This document shows, one piece after another, positions 36,878 to 47,345 of a stretch of 64,000 bases of DNA (position 1 is the first letter of the stretch; every line of letters begins with the position of its first letter). This DNA is from Paramacrobiotus metropolitanus (lineage: Eukaryota; Tardigrada; Eutardigrada; Parachela; Macrobiotidae), in NCBI RefSeq assembly GCF_019649055.1, contig NW_026570318.1, positions 496,001 through 560,000 of the forward strand, read 5' to 3'. The notes below the pieces were generated by a model. That model saw only the letters and a list, made by a program, of their open reading frames with translations, was not told where the DNA came from and did not search any database. Made by a program: the position numbers and the translations under genes.

Positions 36878-37276
36878 ATGCCTTTCGTTCAGTACGTTCC
36901 TGATCCGCGACGCTACGAAGAAGTGTTTGTCAGCCAAACCGGAGGAAGTGCGCTCATTCGTTACCGCGGCACGCTGCAGAATGGTTCCGGGTTCCCGCAG
37001 ATTCTAAAGAATTTGTTTGCAAAGATTTCCGCATTTGCCAAACCAATTATTCGTCGAGCAGCACCCCATGCTAAAGCGGCTTTGGAAGCGGCAGCGCCGC
37101 ACCTGCAAGAAGCGGCTAGCGGGGCCATTAAAGACGTCACGGCTCAAGCCAAAGAAGCTATTACTAAGCGTTTAGCACCTCAAGAAGGAAGTGGTATTCG
37201 TAAGAAACGTCGCACAGTTCGTAGTCGCCATCGCATTAAACGTATTCCACCAGCCAACATTCCTGACTACTTTTGA
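36878..37276 (+). CDS. Small virion core-like protein
   Basis: 132 residues: N-terminus MPFVQYVPDPRRYEEVF, a central Ala-rich amphipathic helix region and a very basic end (GIRKKRRTVRSRHRIKR). The layout resembles the adenovirus core/cement-like proteins annotated in adintoviruses. It starts 2 bp after the minor capsid stop and ends 2 bp before the major capsid start. Confidence 0.6.
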   Translation: MPFVQYVPDPRRYEEVFVSQTGGSALIRYRGTLQNGSGFPQILKNLFAKISAFAKPIIRRAAPHAKAALEAAAPHLQEAASGAIKDVTAQAKEAITKRLAPQEGSGIRKKRRTVRSRHRIKRIPPANIPDYF

Positions 37277-37278
37277 AC

Positions 37279-38616
37279 ATGGCTCTGCTGATGATGGAAA
37301 ATTCCGAACCAGCGATGCAGTTGGACAACCAGCTGTTTGCTTTACCGGCGACCTTGACTGATCGATGGCGTACCGAGCATGAGAAACTTAATCCAACAAC
37401 GATCCTGACAGACAACGGTTCGGCTGGTGACATAAACTTCTACATTCCTCCCAGTACCGCTGGTCTGCTCAGCCTGGGTGATATGATGCTGGAACTCGAG
37501 GTCGGTATAAAGGTTAAGAAGGGAGCAGCCGATTGGGATCTAATTACCAACACCGACGGAGTGGCTCCAGTTAACAACTTTCTGCATTCATTGTTCTCTT
37601 CGTGCCATGTCACCGTGGCGAATCGTCTCATCTCGGATGCGGCAACGTTTTATCCTTATCGAGCATACCTGGAATCATTGCTATCCTATGGCGTGGATGC
37701 CCAGAGATCACAGTTGACATCAGCAGGATATTACGCCGACACCTCAACTAAAATGAACGACGAAAAAGAAAACAACGGTGAAAAAAGCCGCAAAGCCTTG
37801 TTCAGCGGAAGCAACTACGTACAACTATCAGGCAAATTGTTCGCTGATCTGTTCGATCAAAGTAAACCGCTCTGTACCGGCGTACCAATCAACATCCGAC
37901 TGGTGATGAGCCGACCTGAATTCTGTTTGCGAGTGTGGGATGCTGACGCAACAAAGCAGTTCAAACCGTTTATCCGGAACGCACGACTATCTGTCCGTCG
38001 ATACATTCCAGCACCAGATTTCATGACAGCTGTAGCGTCAGAAATGCTGAAGAAGACCGTGAAATACCACATTGAACGCGTAGTGATGCGTGTTTCTGAT
38101 ATTCCCCAGAAAACTCAAAGCACTGTAGTAAGCAACTTGCAAATCGGACAGATTCCCAAAGTTATTTTCATTGGGTTTTTGGAAAGCGATGATTTCCACG
38201 GCAGTTTCAAGAGTAATCCTTTCAACTTTCAACATTTTAATATCAATCAGATCAGCGTGGAGGTGGACGGTCAAAGCTATCCAACAAAACCCTATACTGC
38301 CGATTTTGGACGTTCGCTGTCATTGGAATGTTATGATGGGTTGCTGGACACATTGGGATATCGCACTCATGCGCACAACAGCCTCCATATTAATCGAACC
38401 GCTTACAACGGCGGATACACGCTGTTCGGGTTCGATTTAACGCCTGGACATACTGGAAGAGGACCGCTGACTTTGGTGAAGCAGGGCAATTTAAGCGTTT
38501 CGGTTAATTTTGACAAACCGCTGGAAAAGACCGTAATGATGGTGGCTATGTTAGTCTACGACAGCATCATTGAGATCAATCAGCATCGGCAACTGATTGC
38601 GGACTTTTCGACATGA
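37279..38616 (+). CDS. Major capsid protein (double jelly-roll)
   Basis: A 445-residue intact ORF; start chosen at ATG 37279 (MALLMMENSEPAMQLDNQLF). Segments such as INFYIPPSTAGLLSLGDMML, NNFLHSLFSSCHVTVANRLI and YPYRAYLESLLSYG are typical of Polinton hexon-like capsid proteins, which build the icosahedral shell as trimers. It lies between the core-like protein and the protease; the stop overlaps the protease start by 4 bp. Confidence 0.88.
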   Translation: MALLMMENSEPAMQLDNQLFALPATLTDRWRTEHEKLNPTTILTDNGSAGDINFYIPPSTAGLLSLGDMMLELEVGIKVKKGAADWDLITNTDGVAPVNNFLHSLFSSCHVTVANRLISDAATFYPYRAYLESLLSYGVDAQRSQLTSAGYYADTSTKMNDEKENNGEKSRKALFSGSNYVQLSGKLFADLFDQSKPLCTGVPINIRLVMSRPEFCLRVWDADATKQFKPFIRNARLSVRRYIPAPDFMTAVASEMLKKTVKYHIERVVMRVSDIPQKTQSTVVSNLQIGQIPKVIFIGFLESDDFHGSFKSNPFNFQHFNINQISVEVDGQSYPTKPYTADFGRSLSLECYDGLLDTLGYRTHAHNSLHINRTAYNGGYTLFGFDLTPGHTGRGPLTLVKQGNLSVSVNFDKPLEKTVMMVAMLVYDSIIEINQHRQLIADFST

Positions 38617-39130
38617 ACACCGACCAAATCCTCAGCGCTCTCCAATCAAACCCGGCTACAAATGCTGCACTACGCGGAGTGTTTGCCAGCGATAAAGTGC
38701 CCCCTGCGCTACTGCCATATCCTGGAGCGGCAGTGATCAACATTGACCCAGCGGACCAAGATGGATCGCACTGGATTGCTGTTTACCAAGAAAAAGATGG
38801 AGTTTTGGAAGTGTTTGATTCGTTTGGGAGGAAACTGGGTTCATATACTAAGAATTTTGCTGATTTATGTTCATCTAATCGGATCGTAGAGCAAGCCGAA
38901 CAACTGCAATCAGAATACACTACAGTCTGTGGCCAATACTGCTTCTTTTTATACTTCGTCGTGTTAATGGCGAAACTTATACTAATATTGTGCACTTGTT
39001 TACTGAGAATCGAGCAAGCAACGACAAGATGGTCTGCCAGTATGTGAATTCTTATTTTGACATCAATACAAAGATAATTGACGGTTCATTCATCCGTCAA
39101 ATATGTAAACGAACATCGGAATTAAAATGA
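38613..39130 (+). CDS. Adenain-like cysteine protease, frame-broken
   Basis: Catalytic pattern of the C5 family: His in GSHWIAVY, Asp in EVFDSFG, then Gln and Cys in QSEYTTVCGQYC. A one-base loss in TTTTT (38946-38950) follows the catalytic Cys. The continuation in the shifted frame (HLFTENRASNDK, VCQYVNSYFDIN) to TGA at 39128 keeps family-like character. The enzyme matures capsid precursors in related viruses. Confidence 0.82.
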
Positions 39131-39313
39131 AAAAAACCATTCTACTGCTGCCTGTAATGTGCAGATCGTAAATGAAACACGGAATAATCCAAAACAAATA
39201 CAGCTCGTTATTGACGCTACTTAAATAAGCTTAGCGAACATAGCACGAAACTCCAGAGCATTAAGTTCCAAATACCCCTTAACGTCCAGTCCAACAACTT
39301 GCCCAAGATCCAC

Positions 39314-40276
39314 TTAGTCAGCTTCCAACAGAACAGCCTCCACATAGCGCGACTCCACAATAGCCTTTTCAGCCGCTGCCCACTCGTCATCGCTGGCACT
39401 CCCACAGCTGACTTTTCCATTGCGACCGCGCATTTGGTGGATGAGTTCAGTGAACTCTTCAGCCACTTCCTATAATCAAAACAAACTGATTACCGCACAA
39501 GTCTTTCAGAAACAGAGATCAGCATAAAATTACACAAATAAACGGAATGCTCACCTCTTTGAGCTTGTCATAAGCCAGAGCGGATTTCAAGGTCTTTGGA
39601 ACATTGTTGGCTTCATCCACTCCCAGGAGTTCTTTCAGCAGCGTCATATCCATAACCAGTTCTTTGAGACCGTCGTACGTCTTCAGTCCAAAGGTCACGC
39701 CAGCTTTCGTGGGAATCAGGTCTCCGTTCTGACCGAAGGTGTAACGTCTTACGGTGGCCGTGTTGACACGGTTGTAACGTCCCCAGCCAAAATACAGTCC
39801 ACTCTCCAGCGCATACAGAGGCGTCAGCTTACCGTCGGTGCCACAGTTCTGAGAATTCTTGTCCAGGTCCGCTTTACCACTCATCATCAAGGCACACAGG
39901 CGCAAGAAACCAGGCTTCTTTACGGTGATGGACTTCTCCAAGGTGCGGCGGTAGGTGTCGTCGCTTTGCTTTTCCACTCCCCGATGACGATGGCAGAAAC
40001 CCCATCTTGGAAGCGGGCGTAGACGTACTTCTCGAACCCAATCTTGTACACGTTGGATCCTTCATGAGAAAAGGCATGCCGCGGATGCTTGGTGTCATCT
40101 TGCTCCTTGAACTTCTTGGCAAGGTTCAGCTTGATATCGTCCATCTCCGGTGCGCGTCGCTTGGCAAAGGTGCGGGTTTTGAGAGGCGTGGCTGGAATCT
40201 CGCGGGCAATGTTGCTGGTGGAAGGCTTAGGCGACGCGGCGCGCTGCGAGGAAATGAAATCAGGGATAAATTCCAT
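39314..40276 (-). CDS. Polinton protein of unknown function, possible PC4-like fold
   Basis: Two exons: 40276-39555 and 39469-39314, with an 85-bp intron. One base appears missing in a run of four at 39969-39972. The segment KIGFEKYVYARFQDGVSAIV followed by TLEKSITVKKPGFLRLCALM faintly resembles a PC4-type single-stranded-DNA-binding fold; this is a weak visual match. After the TAA at 39314-39316 the same frame stays open to 39235 with protein-like content, so the stop may be premature. It converges with the protease gene. Confidence 0.5.
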
Positions 40277-40624
40277 GGCAAATGGAGTAAGAAGTACTAC
40301 AGCGTTCGAATAAAGTAAAGGTCAAACAAAAAAACTGTTGCAAACTAAAATTGTCTGATATCTGGAACTGATCGAGGGTTTTTATGCGTTGCCTGACATC
40401 TGCCTTCATATACAAAATTTGAAAAAAGCATAATGCAAGACAAAACAGTAGCACTTTTGCCTTGCAAGTTGAAGGTAAACTTGAGGCGTACGAGCGAAAA
40501 CGTACGTATTTGTGTACTTGGGCCAAGCTTTCCCTTGCAAAAATATTATTTTTGAACCGTTTCAGTACAAAAGGGAGGCGGCGCTATAGAGTACGGTTCA
40601 GTTGGTTCAGCCAAAAATAGTAAA
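40277..40624. other. Divergent intergenic region within the Polinton
   Basis: About 350 bp between divergent start codons. It must hold promoters for both directions, but no element is certain. Confidence 0.35.
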
Positions 40625-41128
40625 ATGGCTGTAAGGTGTGTTGTAGACGCTGATTGGTTTGTAATTGACAAACAAAAATACCTCAAGCAGTTGTCTTTTT
40701 TCTGTTTGGAAAAAGCCGAGGTCGGCCAGTACACATTTACATTACCACGCACTGCTGCCAAATGCGCGGGTGATTTGGAAAGGCAAGCTCGTCACTCCCA
40801 CGGTCTGGTTTGGCATACCTACGGGGATTATCGCCACAATCAAACAGCACTGGCCTTTGAAGATATTTTTACTAAAGTCGGGCGACCAGCTGACGTCACA
40901 TTTTATGCGAAAGGGCTTGAAAAGTGCCGCCTGCTAGAACAGTTTCTGCCAGAAGTGATCAACTTGGAAGAATACCATTGCCCGCCATTTCGTAAATTAA
41001 CTGCATCAGATCAGACAACGCAACGCAAGGCGGTTGTTTTCGGATTATGGTTGTATAAGAATGGTGCGGACTACCAATGTTGTCGCCACAGCAAAGTTGA
41101 ACTGTCACCTAAACCTCAGCGAGATTGA
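40625..41128 (+). CDS. Uncharacterised Polinton protein (degenerate nuclease-like family)
   Basis: MAVRCVVDADWFVIDKQKYL at the N-terminus, a central HGLVWHTYGD, then VTFYAKGLEKCRLLEQFLP and a Cys/His-containing C-terminus. The order (short beta strand, W..GD-like motif, YAKGLEK, final WLY helix) recalls a family of uncharacterised invertebrate and mobile-element proteins; the match is from memory. A nuclease-like fold is a guess. The 3' end overlaps the TBP-like start by 68 bp in another frame. Confidence 0.5.
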   Translation: MAVRCVVDADWFVIDKQKYLKQLSFFCLEKAEVGQYTFTLPRTAAKCAGDLERQARHSHGLVWHTYGDYRHNQTALAFEDIFTKVGRPADVTFYAKGLEKCRLLEQFLPEVINLEEYHCPPFRKLTASDQTTQRKAVVFGLWLYKNGADYQCCRHSKVELSPKPQRD

Positions 41129-41575
41129 AAAACGGTTGCCCTTGGCACAATATACACCACGCTCCTTTTCCGGTTTGCTACTGCGGCGGATCACGCTGCC
41201 GAAGGGCCACTGTCAGCTGTACGTTAACGGTAAAGTGACGGTCAATGGAGGGAAAACTTGGAAGAAGCGCGTTCTCTTTTGGAGTATTTCATACGACTAC
41301 TACGTAATATTGGCTACGAATGTTATGCGACTGAATATCGAATCGTGAACATTGTAGGCACTCATGATTTCGGCCAGCGGTTTGATTTAGACAGTGTCAG
41401 TAAACTTTTAAATGTTCCATACTGTGCCGACAGATTTCTTGGTTTGCGCATAAAGTTACCAGAATGTACTGCGGTTTTGTTTGCTAGTGGTCGCTGTAAT
41501 TTTTTGGGAGCTAAAACAGAAGCCGATATGACATGGGCCATGATTGATTTAGTATTAAGTCTGCCAATAAACTGA
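41061..41575 (+). CDS. TATA-binding-protein-like protein
   Basis: About 170 residues containing both halves of the TBP saddle. Repeat 1: TNVVATAKLNCHLNLSEIEK, then YTPRSFSGLLLRRITLP and YVNGKVTVNGGK. Repeat 2: EYRIVNIVGTHDFGQRFDLD, RFLGLRIKLP, then LFASGRCNFLGAKTEADM. Each feature matches the TBP pattern of N-hV, Y-P--F-g-i-R, lF-sGk---tGaK. The spacing and length equal the core domain of eukaryotic TBP with no N-terminal extension. A one-base loss in AAAA (41253-41256) separates the repeats. TBP recognises TATA promoters; here it may direct transcription of the element's own genes. Confidence 0.8.
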
Positions 41576-41618
41576 AGAGCACGCGTCTGTTTGCCGTATG
41601 CTTTAATGTTATAAGGTA

Positions 41619-44600
41619 TCACTGCAACACGTAACCATACGGTAGAGTATTGTAACAATTACCAACAATTCGTCTTTTATCGTATGTTAGACTTAAACGT
41701 TTAGACAAATCAACTTGGCGCAACACCATTGATTTTTTGACACGCTGAATCGATTCAGGATATTCAGCTACAAGAAAATCAGTTTTCTTATGCAAAACAT
41801 CAACCATTGACTCGAACGTGATGCTCTCGCTGGTGTGTCCGTTCAGCGTAAAACCTTTGACTTTGGCGACACTTTTCCCATCATTAGTCTTGTAGGAATA
41901 CGTCTTGGGACCGAGACTGACAAACTGAGTGATATACTGATCGGGCTGCAATTCGTCCGTTAGGTCCCCAAAAACTTGCCGGTTGGAGGAACAAATACTC
42001 CCGGCTTCTCCACAAAAATGATGGAATCTGTAAAGTAAGGTTCTTAGTCCACCATACTAGGTACAAGTTTTGAAACAGTTAATTACCGGTATCGAAGTAA
42101 AGCAGTGTATCTTGGACTTGTTCCATGTAGCCGTATAAATGGAGCCGGGCCCAGCATGTCGTAAACCTATCAAAAAAAGCACTATCAGCAAAAACACTGA
42201 TCCTTCAAGAAGCAACTACTTACGCAGCCAAGACAACGTTCGTATGAGGGTTCTGGTCAATAAATAACTTTTCCCTGGTGTACGCAACTTGCAGAACATC
42301 CTCGCTGAACATATCCCACGAGTGGATGTGGAATTCACCAGAAAGAAGCATTTTGTAAAACTCCTGCGGGCAAGTTAGGTACTTGGTGTTCGGCTTGTTG
42401 TCCTGCATACCCAGGCGACCCCAGAAGCTGCAAGTACAAATCCAGTTAGCCTCAGTTTACAAAACGCGCAACAGCAGATATTACCTATTCAAACACAACT
42501 TGGCAAGCGCCCTCATGCCAGGGTTGTTCTCAATCTTTTCGCGGTCCAACTGAATGCCTTCATGATCTTTAAAATCTCGTAGAAATTGATCTTTCTGGTC
42601 GTCGGTTGTCATATCCGCTGGCCAGCCACTTGCTTCCGTTTTTATCTTGAGGAACCGATCAATGTAGTCCGCAAACAACCTTTCTTCCGACTGCTCAAAG
42701 TGCCACACTTCCAACATCTTTGTGATGACATAACCGCGCTCGATTGCAGCGTGCAGCTCTGGCGTGCCTGTAAAGGTTACCGTGGGTGTTGTCGTGGGTG
42801 TTCAGAATTTCAACGGTACATACTTACACCATGTTCCAGTAAGCGTTCTTTCTTCGTCGGAATGTGCACAAGGGGCGTTAAGTTGTTTCGCAGCGCATGT
42901 GTGGCACAGAGGAAATACCAGCTTACCGTTGGAGCGGTATGGCAGAATCGGCAGGTAAAGATCCGGAGGCGGTAAGATTTTGCAGTGCACGATGCCAAAG
43001 TAGTGCGCGATTTCCCCAAAGTCTTTAACGATAATGATGGGGTGTCCGATCGGATATTTCTTGTTCTTGTTGACAAACGGATACTCGCTGCAGACATCAA
43101 AATACCGGATCTTCTCTTCATTGCTAACGCTGTGATACAACTTTGTGGCATTTGTTCGTCCGCCGAAGAATGCATCACGAGGGTTTATCGGTTGGGTGAC
43201 GGTGATTTCGTCAACAAAATCCGCGAAATCTGGTACCTGCTTTACCTGGTCGTCGAACTCGTGCTCCCAGATGACAAACAGTTCGTGTCCCATGTCCCGG
43301 ATGTACGTGTCGCGTTGCAGGGTTTCTTCGTAAATTTTGCTCATTGGTAAGTTTCTGAACGGGTGGACGGTATCCGGCGTTGTGCATTCAGGACATCCGT
43401 GGTACCAGCAGCCGTGGAACTCAAAAACCTTGCCTGTTGCTGCAGAGTACCCATCCACAAAATAAGGTCCAACTTTAAACTCGTTCCCACTTGCTCGCGT
43501 CTGAATTGTGCAGTTCTCTTCCAGTTCCATCCACTGCATCCACTTTAGCGCTTTAACCGACTGGTTGCGGTTCACGTTGTATCCTTGCGGTGGAATCAGT
43601 CCAATCTGGTTCGCCTTCAAAATGTTGGACCTCCAATACAAACCACACAATCCAGCGATAGTCATCGAGGACGAGAATGGGCAAATGCCGTTACTGATGC
43701 CCAAAACAAATTTCGAAATTGGAGACAGCACTTGCGGAGTACGGTGACATCGTTCCGACAATAATCCACAAATTCTTTACGAAAGTCGAACGTGTTGTTC
43801 TTGGTGGCGACCTCCATATTGTACCATTGCTCAAACGTTTCACGGTCTTTCTTGTTCATAAACTTGGACCCGTACTGCTCCTTGGTAGGGAATTCGGTAA
43901 CCTGGTCCCAGTTTTCCGGTCGATTAAATCGGTGCGGAAAGGTGCCCTTTGACGTGTCCTTGATACCAAAGGTAGCCGGCCATTTGGACAAACTTTGAGG
44001 ATTGTAATTGATGCTGTCGCGGAATCGAATGTTGAGTTGGAGAACATCCAGCTGCATGATCTTACCGCCGTTTAAAATAACTTTAGGAGTAATACCGTTG
44101 CTGAGAAGCCAGTTCAGTATAAAATAACCGTCAAAGGCCTATAAAACGGCAAAATAAAGGACCATAAGAAAAAGACTGTACAATTTTACCTTGAAATTGT
44201 GGGCGATTATAATGTGATCGCGATGGTCTTCACTAAAGAGGAATCGACAAAGAGGATCTGTAATGTCGCAAAGCGGTTCGCCGTCATTCGGAAATATCCA
44301 CTCTTCGCCTTCATCATTCTGAACAACCTGTATAACATACCGTGGGTGTTACCGTGGGTGTGTCGCAGAACTTCTTGTTACACAACTAGTGTACGGCATA
44401 ATGCCGTGGGTGTTACCGCGGGTGTCGTATAAAATTATGATTGCAAACTAGGAACTATGCTTACCGCGAGGTTTGGATACAGCCGCCCATCCTCAGCAAC
44501 GTAAGTTTCAAAGTCGAAAAACAAAATTGGGCATCCGAATACTGCATCTTCTGGAAAGGAGTAAGTTTCTGCGGCTTCATAAAACAGCGGTGATCTCCGA

Positions 44601-45907
44601 TGACATGCTCCTGGCACGTTTTGCAAAACATTTCTCCACAACGGTGTGCGGATCCCAACTTTCTCTTCATTAAGGAGTACACACAACCACATTGAGTACA
44701 CATTTTGACGGTACTGCAGATACTCCTTCGACTGCGAAACAGCACATCATTTCCCGGGCCCAGCTTGTGATGGTCGAAGCAAGATTGGCCATGAAACTTG
44801 CGATTGCAATCAGCGCAAAGCATAATGTTGACAATATCCATGGGACAATCCGCTCGCAGACACTGATTACACTGACCGCTACATCTGTGACTTCTACGGT
44901 TGTTGTATCCTTTATTGCAGTTAAAACACCAGTAACAGCGACTGAAAAATGCCGGCATGGAAGTCAAGACATCAAAGTGCCGGTTATGTAATAAAAGGCA
45001 GATATGTTTGTCCTCCAGGTTCCCGCTGTACACAATGCTGCTGGCTTGCATCGTACTCACTACCACTATCTGGTAACCTGGCAATACTTTTCAAAAGCCG
45101 AAATGTCTGCAAGGGTGTACTCACGGATTGAAGGCCGGCTTCTTCCAATCAATTCCCGGGACAAACGCAGAATTTCTTGTTTTCCTTTCGCTATATGTCG
45201 GGCGTAATCTTTTCGGCCATCGGCAAACGCTTTTCCGATAACGAGGGCACGGGCCATACAGATATCGTCCACGTTGTTCACCAAAATCACTGACGTCATC
45301 CTCTTCAGTCTGTCGTACAATAACTTGGGTACGTCGCGGGCACACCGACCGGAAGGAATCTCCGTATGTTCTACAGAAACCCCAAATGAATCATCAATGG
45401 CAAATTCTTGGTGGAATTCAGCACTTTTGAGATTTCTGCCATCCAGCGGCGCACTGTCAGCTGTGATCGTAAAGTTGGTGGAGTCCAAATAGGGAACGAC
45501 AAATACGATGATTCCACAGACACTCGGACGTACTGATGAGCGGCCACACCCGCTAGCACAGCATCCAAAACGTGGTCCAAGATACCCACTATTACTGCCG
45601 GTGCGTCACAAAATTTCACAGCATCCAAATCAAATACATGCACGTCAAAGCGTTTGAAATGCATATTGTACGTCTTCGAAAACCGGTACCCATTCCGTTC
45701 CACCGTAACATGATCGACAACATTAAAATCTTCAGGGACGCCACCCCCAGCTTGGGGATCTTCATGAACCCAGTCCTCCAATTCTGCCAACTCGGCAGCA
45801 TCTTGGAGGTCTTGCTGCGATAAGGCTTCGTGCTGATCTACCCAATCTTCAAGTGCCGCGAGAGCAGCCGCATCAACAAGATCTTCCTCCGTTAATTCGT
45901 AATCCAT
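41619..45907 (-). CDS. Protein-primed family B DNA polymerase
   Basis: Seven exons: 45907-44465, 44327-44190, 44138-42828, 42767-42485, 42427-42224, 42166-42087 and 42027-41619; introns of 51-137 bp. An acidic N-terminal region and a Cys/His cluster (CFNCNKGYNNRRSHRC onward) precede the exonuclease motifs FDFETYV, AHNFKAFDGYF and YCRNDVTVL. Polymerase motifs follow: A (FDVCSEYPFVN), B (KLCLNSFWGRLGM, split by an intron) and C (YFDTDSIIF, split by an intron). Five single-base losses break the frame (about 45493, 45081, 44524, 43704, 41967). Introns 1 and 3 carry ACACCCACGG repeats. It replicates the element and is the hallmark Polinton enzyme. Confidence 0.92.
42779..42802 (-). repeat. ACACCCACGG intronic repeat (polymerase, intron 3)
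   Basis: Two units in the 60-bp intron 42768-42827, about 10 bp before the AG; the repeat makes up much of the intron. Confidence 0.92.
44339..44425 (-). repeat. Two ACACCCACGG clusters in one intron (polymerase, intron 1)
   Basis: Clusters at 44403-44425 and 44339-44361, both on the transcript sense strand, inside the 137-bp intron 44328-44464. Duplication within a single intron suggests local amplification. Confidence 0.92.
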
Positions 45908-46157
45908 TTACGAAAGAGCACCGTATCGCAAATAAGTCGAAATTCGACGATCGAAATTTGATTGTGGTCAGTTTTGTACCACCATAAATCACTTTGGTGA
46001 AATCGAGACAACTAAAATTTAACTCCAGTGTAATATTTCCTCGGCACAAAATGCAACCGAACTTTTCAACGCATTTTCTTTTTTTCAGGTTTATACGTAC
46101 GTACAACAATTAAAGTACCAGTACAAATAACAGAAAAGCACAAAATTAGTTTAGTTA

Positions 46158-47345
46158 TCAAGAAGAAACCCAGTTAGTACAATCATGACTGAAACAGTAA
46201 ATAGAATAGCCATTACAACAAGAAAACTGAACCGTGGGTACCCGCGGGTGTAGCATTGCGCAAAATATAATCAGCGCATTCCGAAATAAGAAAAACAATT
46301 TACTCAACCAAAACAACGTCGTCGTCCTTGCCATTGTCGCTGTCCTTCTTGTCGCCGTCGTCCTGGCCGCCGCCTTCGTGGTCACTGCCGTCCTCTTCAT
46401 CCACTTCGTCCTCCGCCTCCGAGCACGAGTCCGGAATTACGTCGTCGCCTCCACTGCTGTCTGCTTCGTCTTCAGCCTCCGAGCACGAGTCCGGAATTAC
46501 GTCGTCGCCTCCACTGCCGTCTGCTTCGTCTTCAGCCTCCGAGCCCGAGTCCGGCATTTCTTCATCGCTGCTGTGCATCCAGTCTGGAGTTTCGGCACCA
46601 GGCAAAATCCAAGTGTGATCTACGAAGACACAAAAATTAGGCTTTTGAAGGCGTAACTCGAAAACTTCCTGAAAGTTGGTTACCTGATTCGGCCATGGAT
46701 TCGTCGTCGTCATTGTCTTCTTCTTCGCTGTCCGTTGCCGGTTCTATAAACATGAAGCGCTCTGAAAAATTACATAATTTAACTAACCGTGGGTGTTACC
46801 GTGGGTGTTACATGGGCCTATCATTATAAAACTGCATTGACCAACCTTTCATTTCTTCGTCGCTGTCACTCAAAGTCCCCGCCGTCACCATCCCAACGCA
46901 CGACCTGCGGTACCGCCAAAACCAGTTGCCGATGATGGGCTCTGGTGACGGTATTGGAGTAGAGGTCCACGGTCCGCAGGGCTGGCAGGTTCTTCAGTGG
47001 TTCCAGCTGTTGGACAGTGATGATGCCGTTATTGGCCAACGTCAGGCGCTTCAGATTAGGCGTGGTCCGGGCCAGGGCCGCCAGCTGGGGGTTGTTCTCC
47101 GCGAACCCGAGACGGTTGTCATTCAGCTGGAGGAACGTCAGGTTCGGCATCAGTGGCAATCCGACAACGGAGGTCAATCCGCACGCGTTAGCCGACAAAC
47201 AGCGCAGGTTGTAAAAACGCTGCAGCGGCAGACCCGTAAAGCTGGTAATGGGGAACTCGTCCAGGATGATGGTCTTGGCATCGTCCGGTTTGCCCTCCAA
47301 ATAACCAACAATGTCGTACTGGGAATAAAAACCGCTATGAAACAT
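46158..47345 (-). CDS. ANP32-like leucine-rich-repeat protein with acidic tail
   Basis: Four exons: 47345-46846, 46761-46684, 46619-46304 and 46188-46158. Exon 1 encodes four to five LRRs (CGLTSVVGLPLMPNLTFLQL, NLKRLTLANNGIITVQQLEP) and the LRR cap with NTVTRAHHRQLVLAVPQVVR followed by DGDG. This has the order of ANP32: last LRR, V-T, a Leu-pro-Gln cap and the LDG-like end. The rest is an acidic tail (SDSDEEM, ATDSEEEDNDDDES, repeats of GSEAEDEADGSGGDD). An extra base in a G run near 46877-46880 shifts between LRR and tail. Cellular ANP32 proteins are nuclear histone chaperones and phosphatase inhibitors. Introns 1 and 3 carry the ACACCCACGG repeat. Confidence 0.75.
46232..46251 (-). repeat. 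ACACCCGCGG/ACCCACGG intronic repeat (ANP32-like, intron 3)
   Basis: Two variant units inside the 46189-46303 intron. Confidence 0.85.
46787..46810 (-). repeat. ACACCCACGG intronic repeat (ANP32-like, intron 1)
   Basis: Two perfect units with TA between them inside the 46762-46845 intron. Confidence 0.92.

Noticed and set aside
46234-46656. Plus-strand 140-residue hydrophobic/Arg repeat ORF
   Set aside because: Antisense of the acidic tail of the ANP32-like gene, which has consistent splice sites and a continuous acidic frame.
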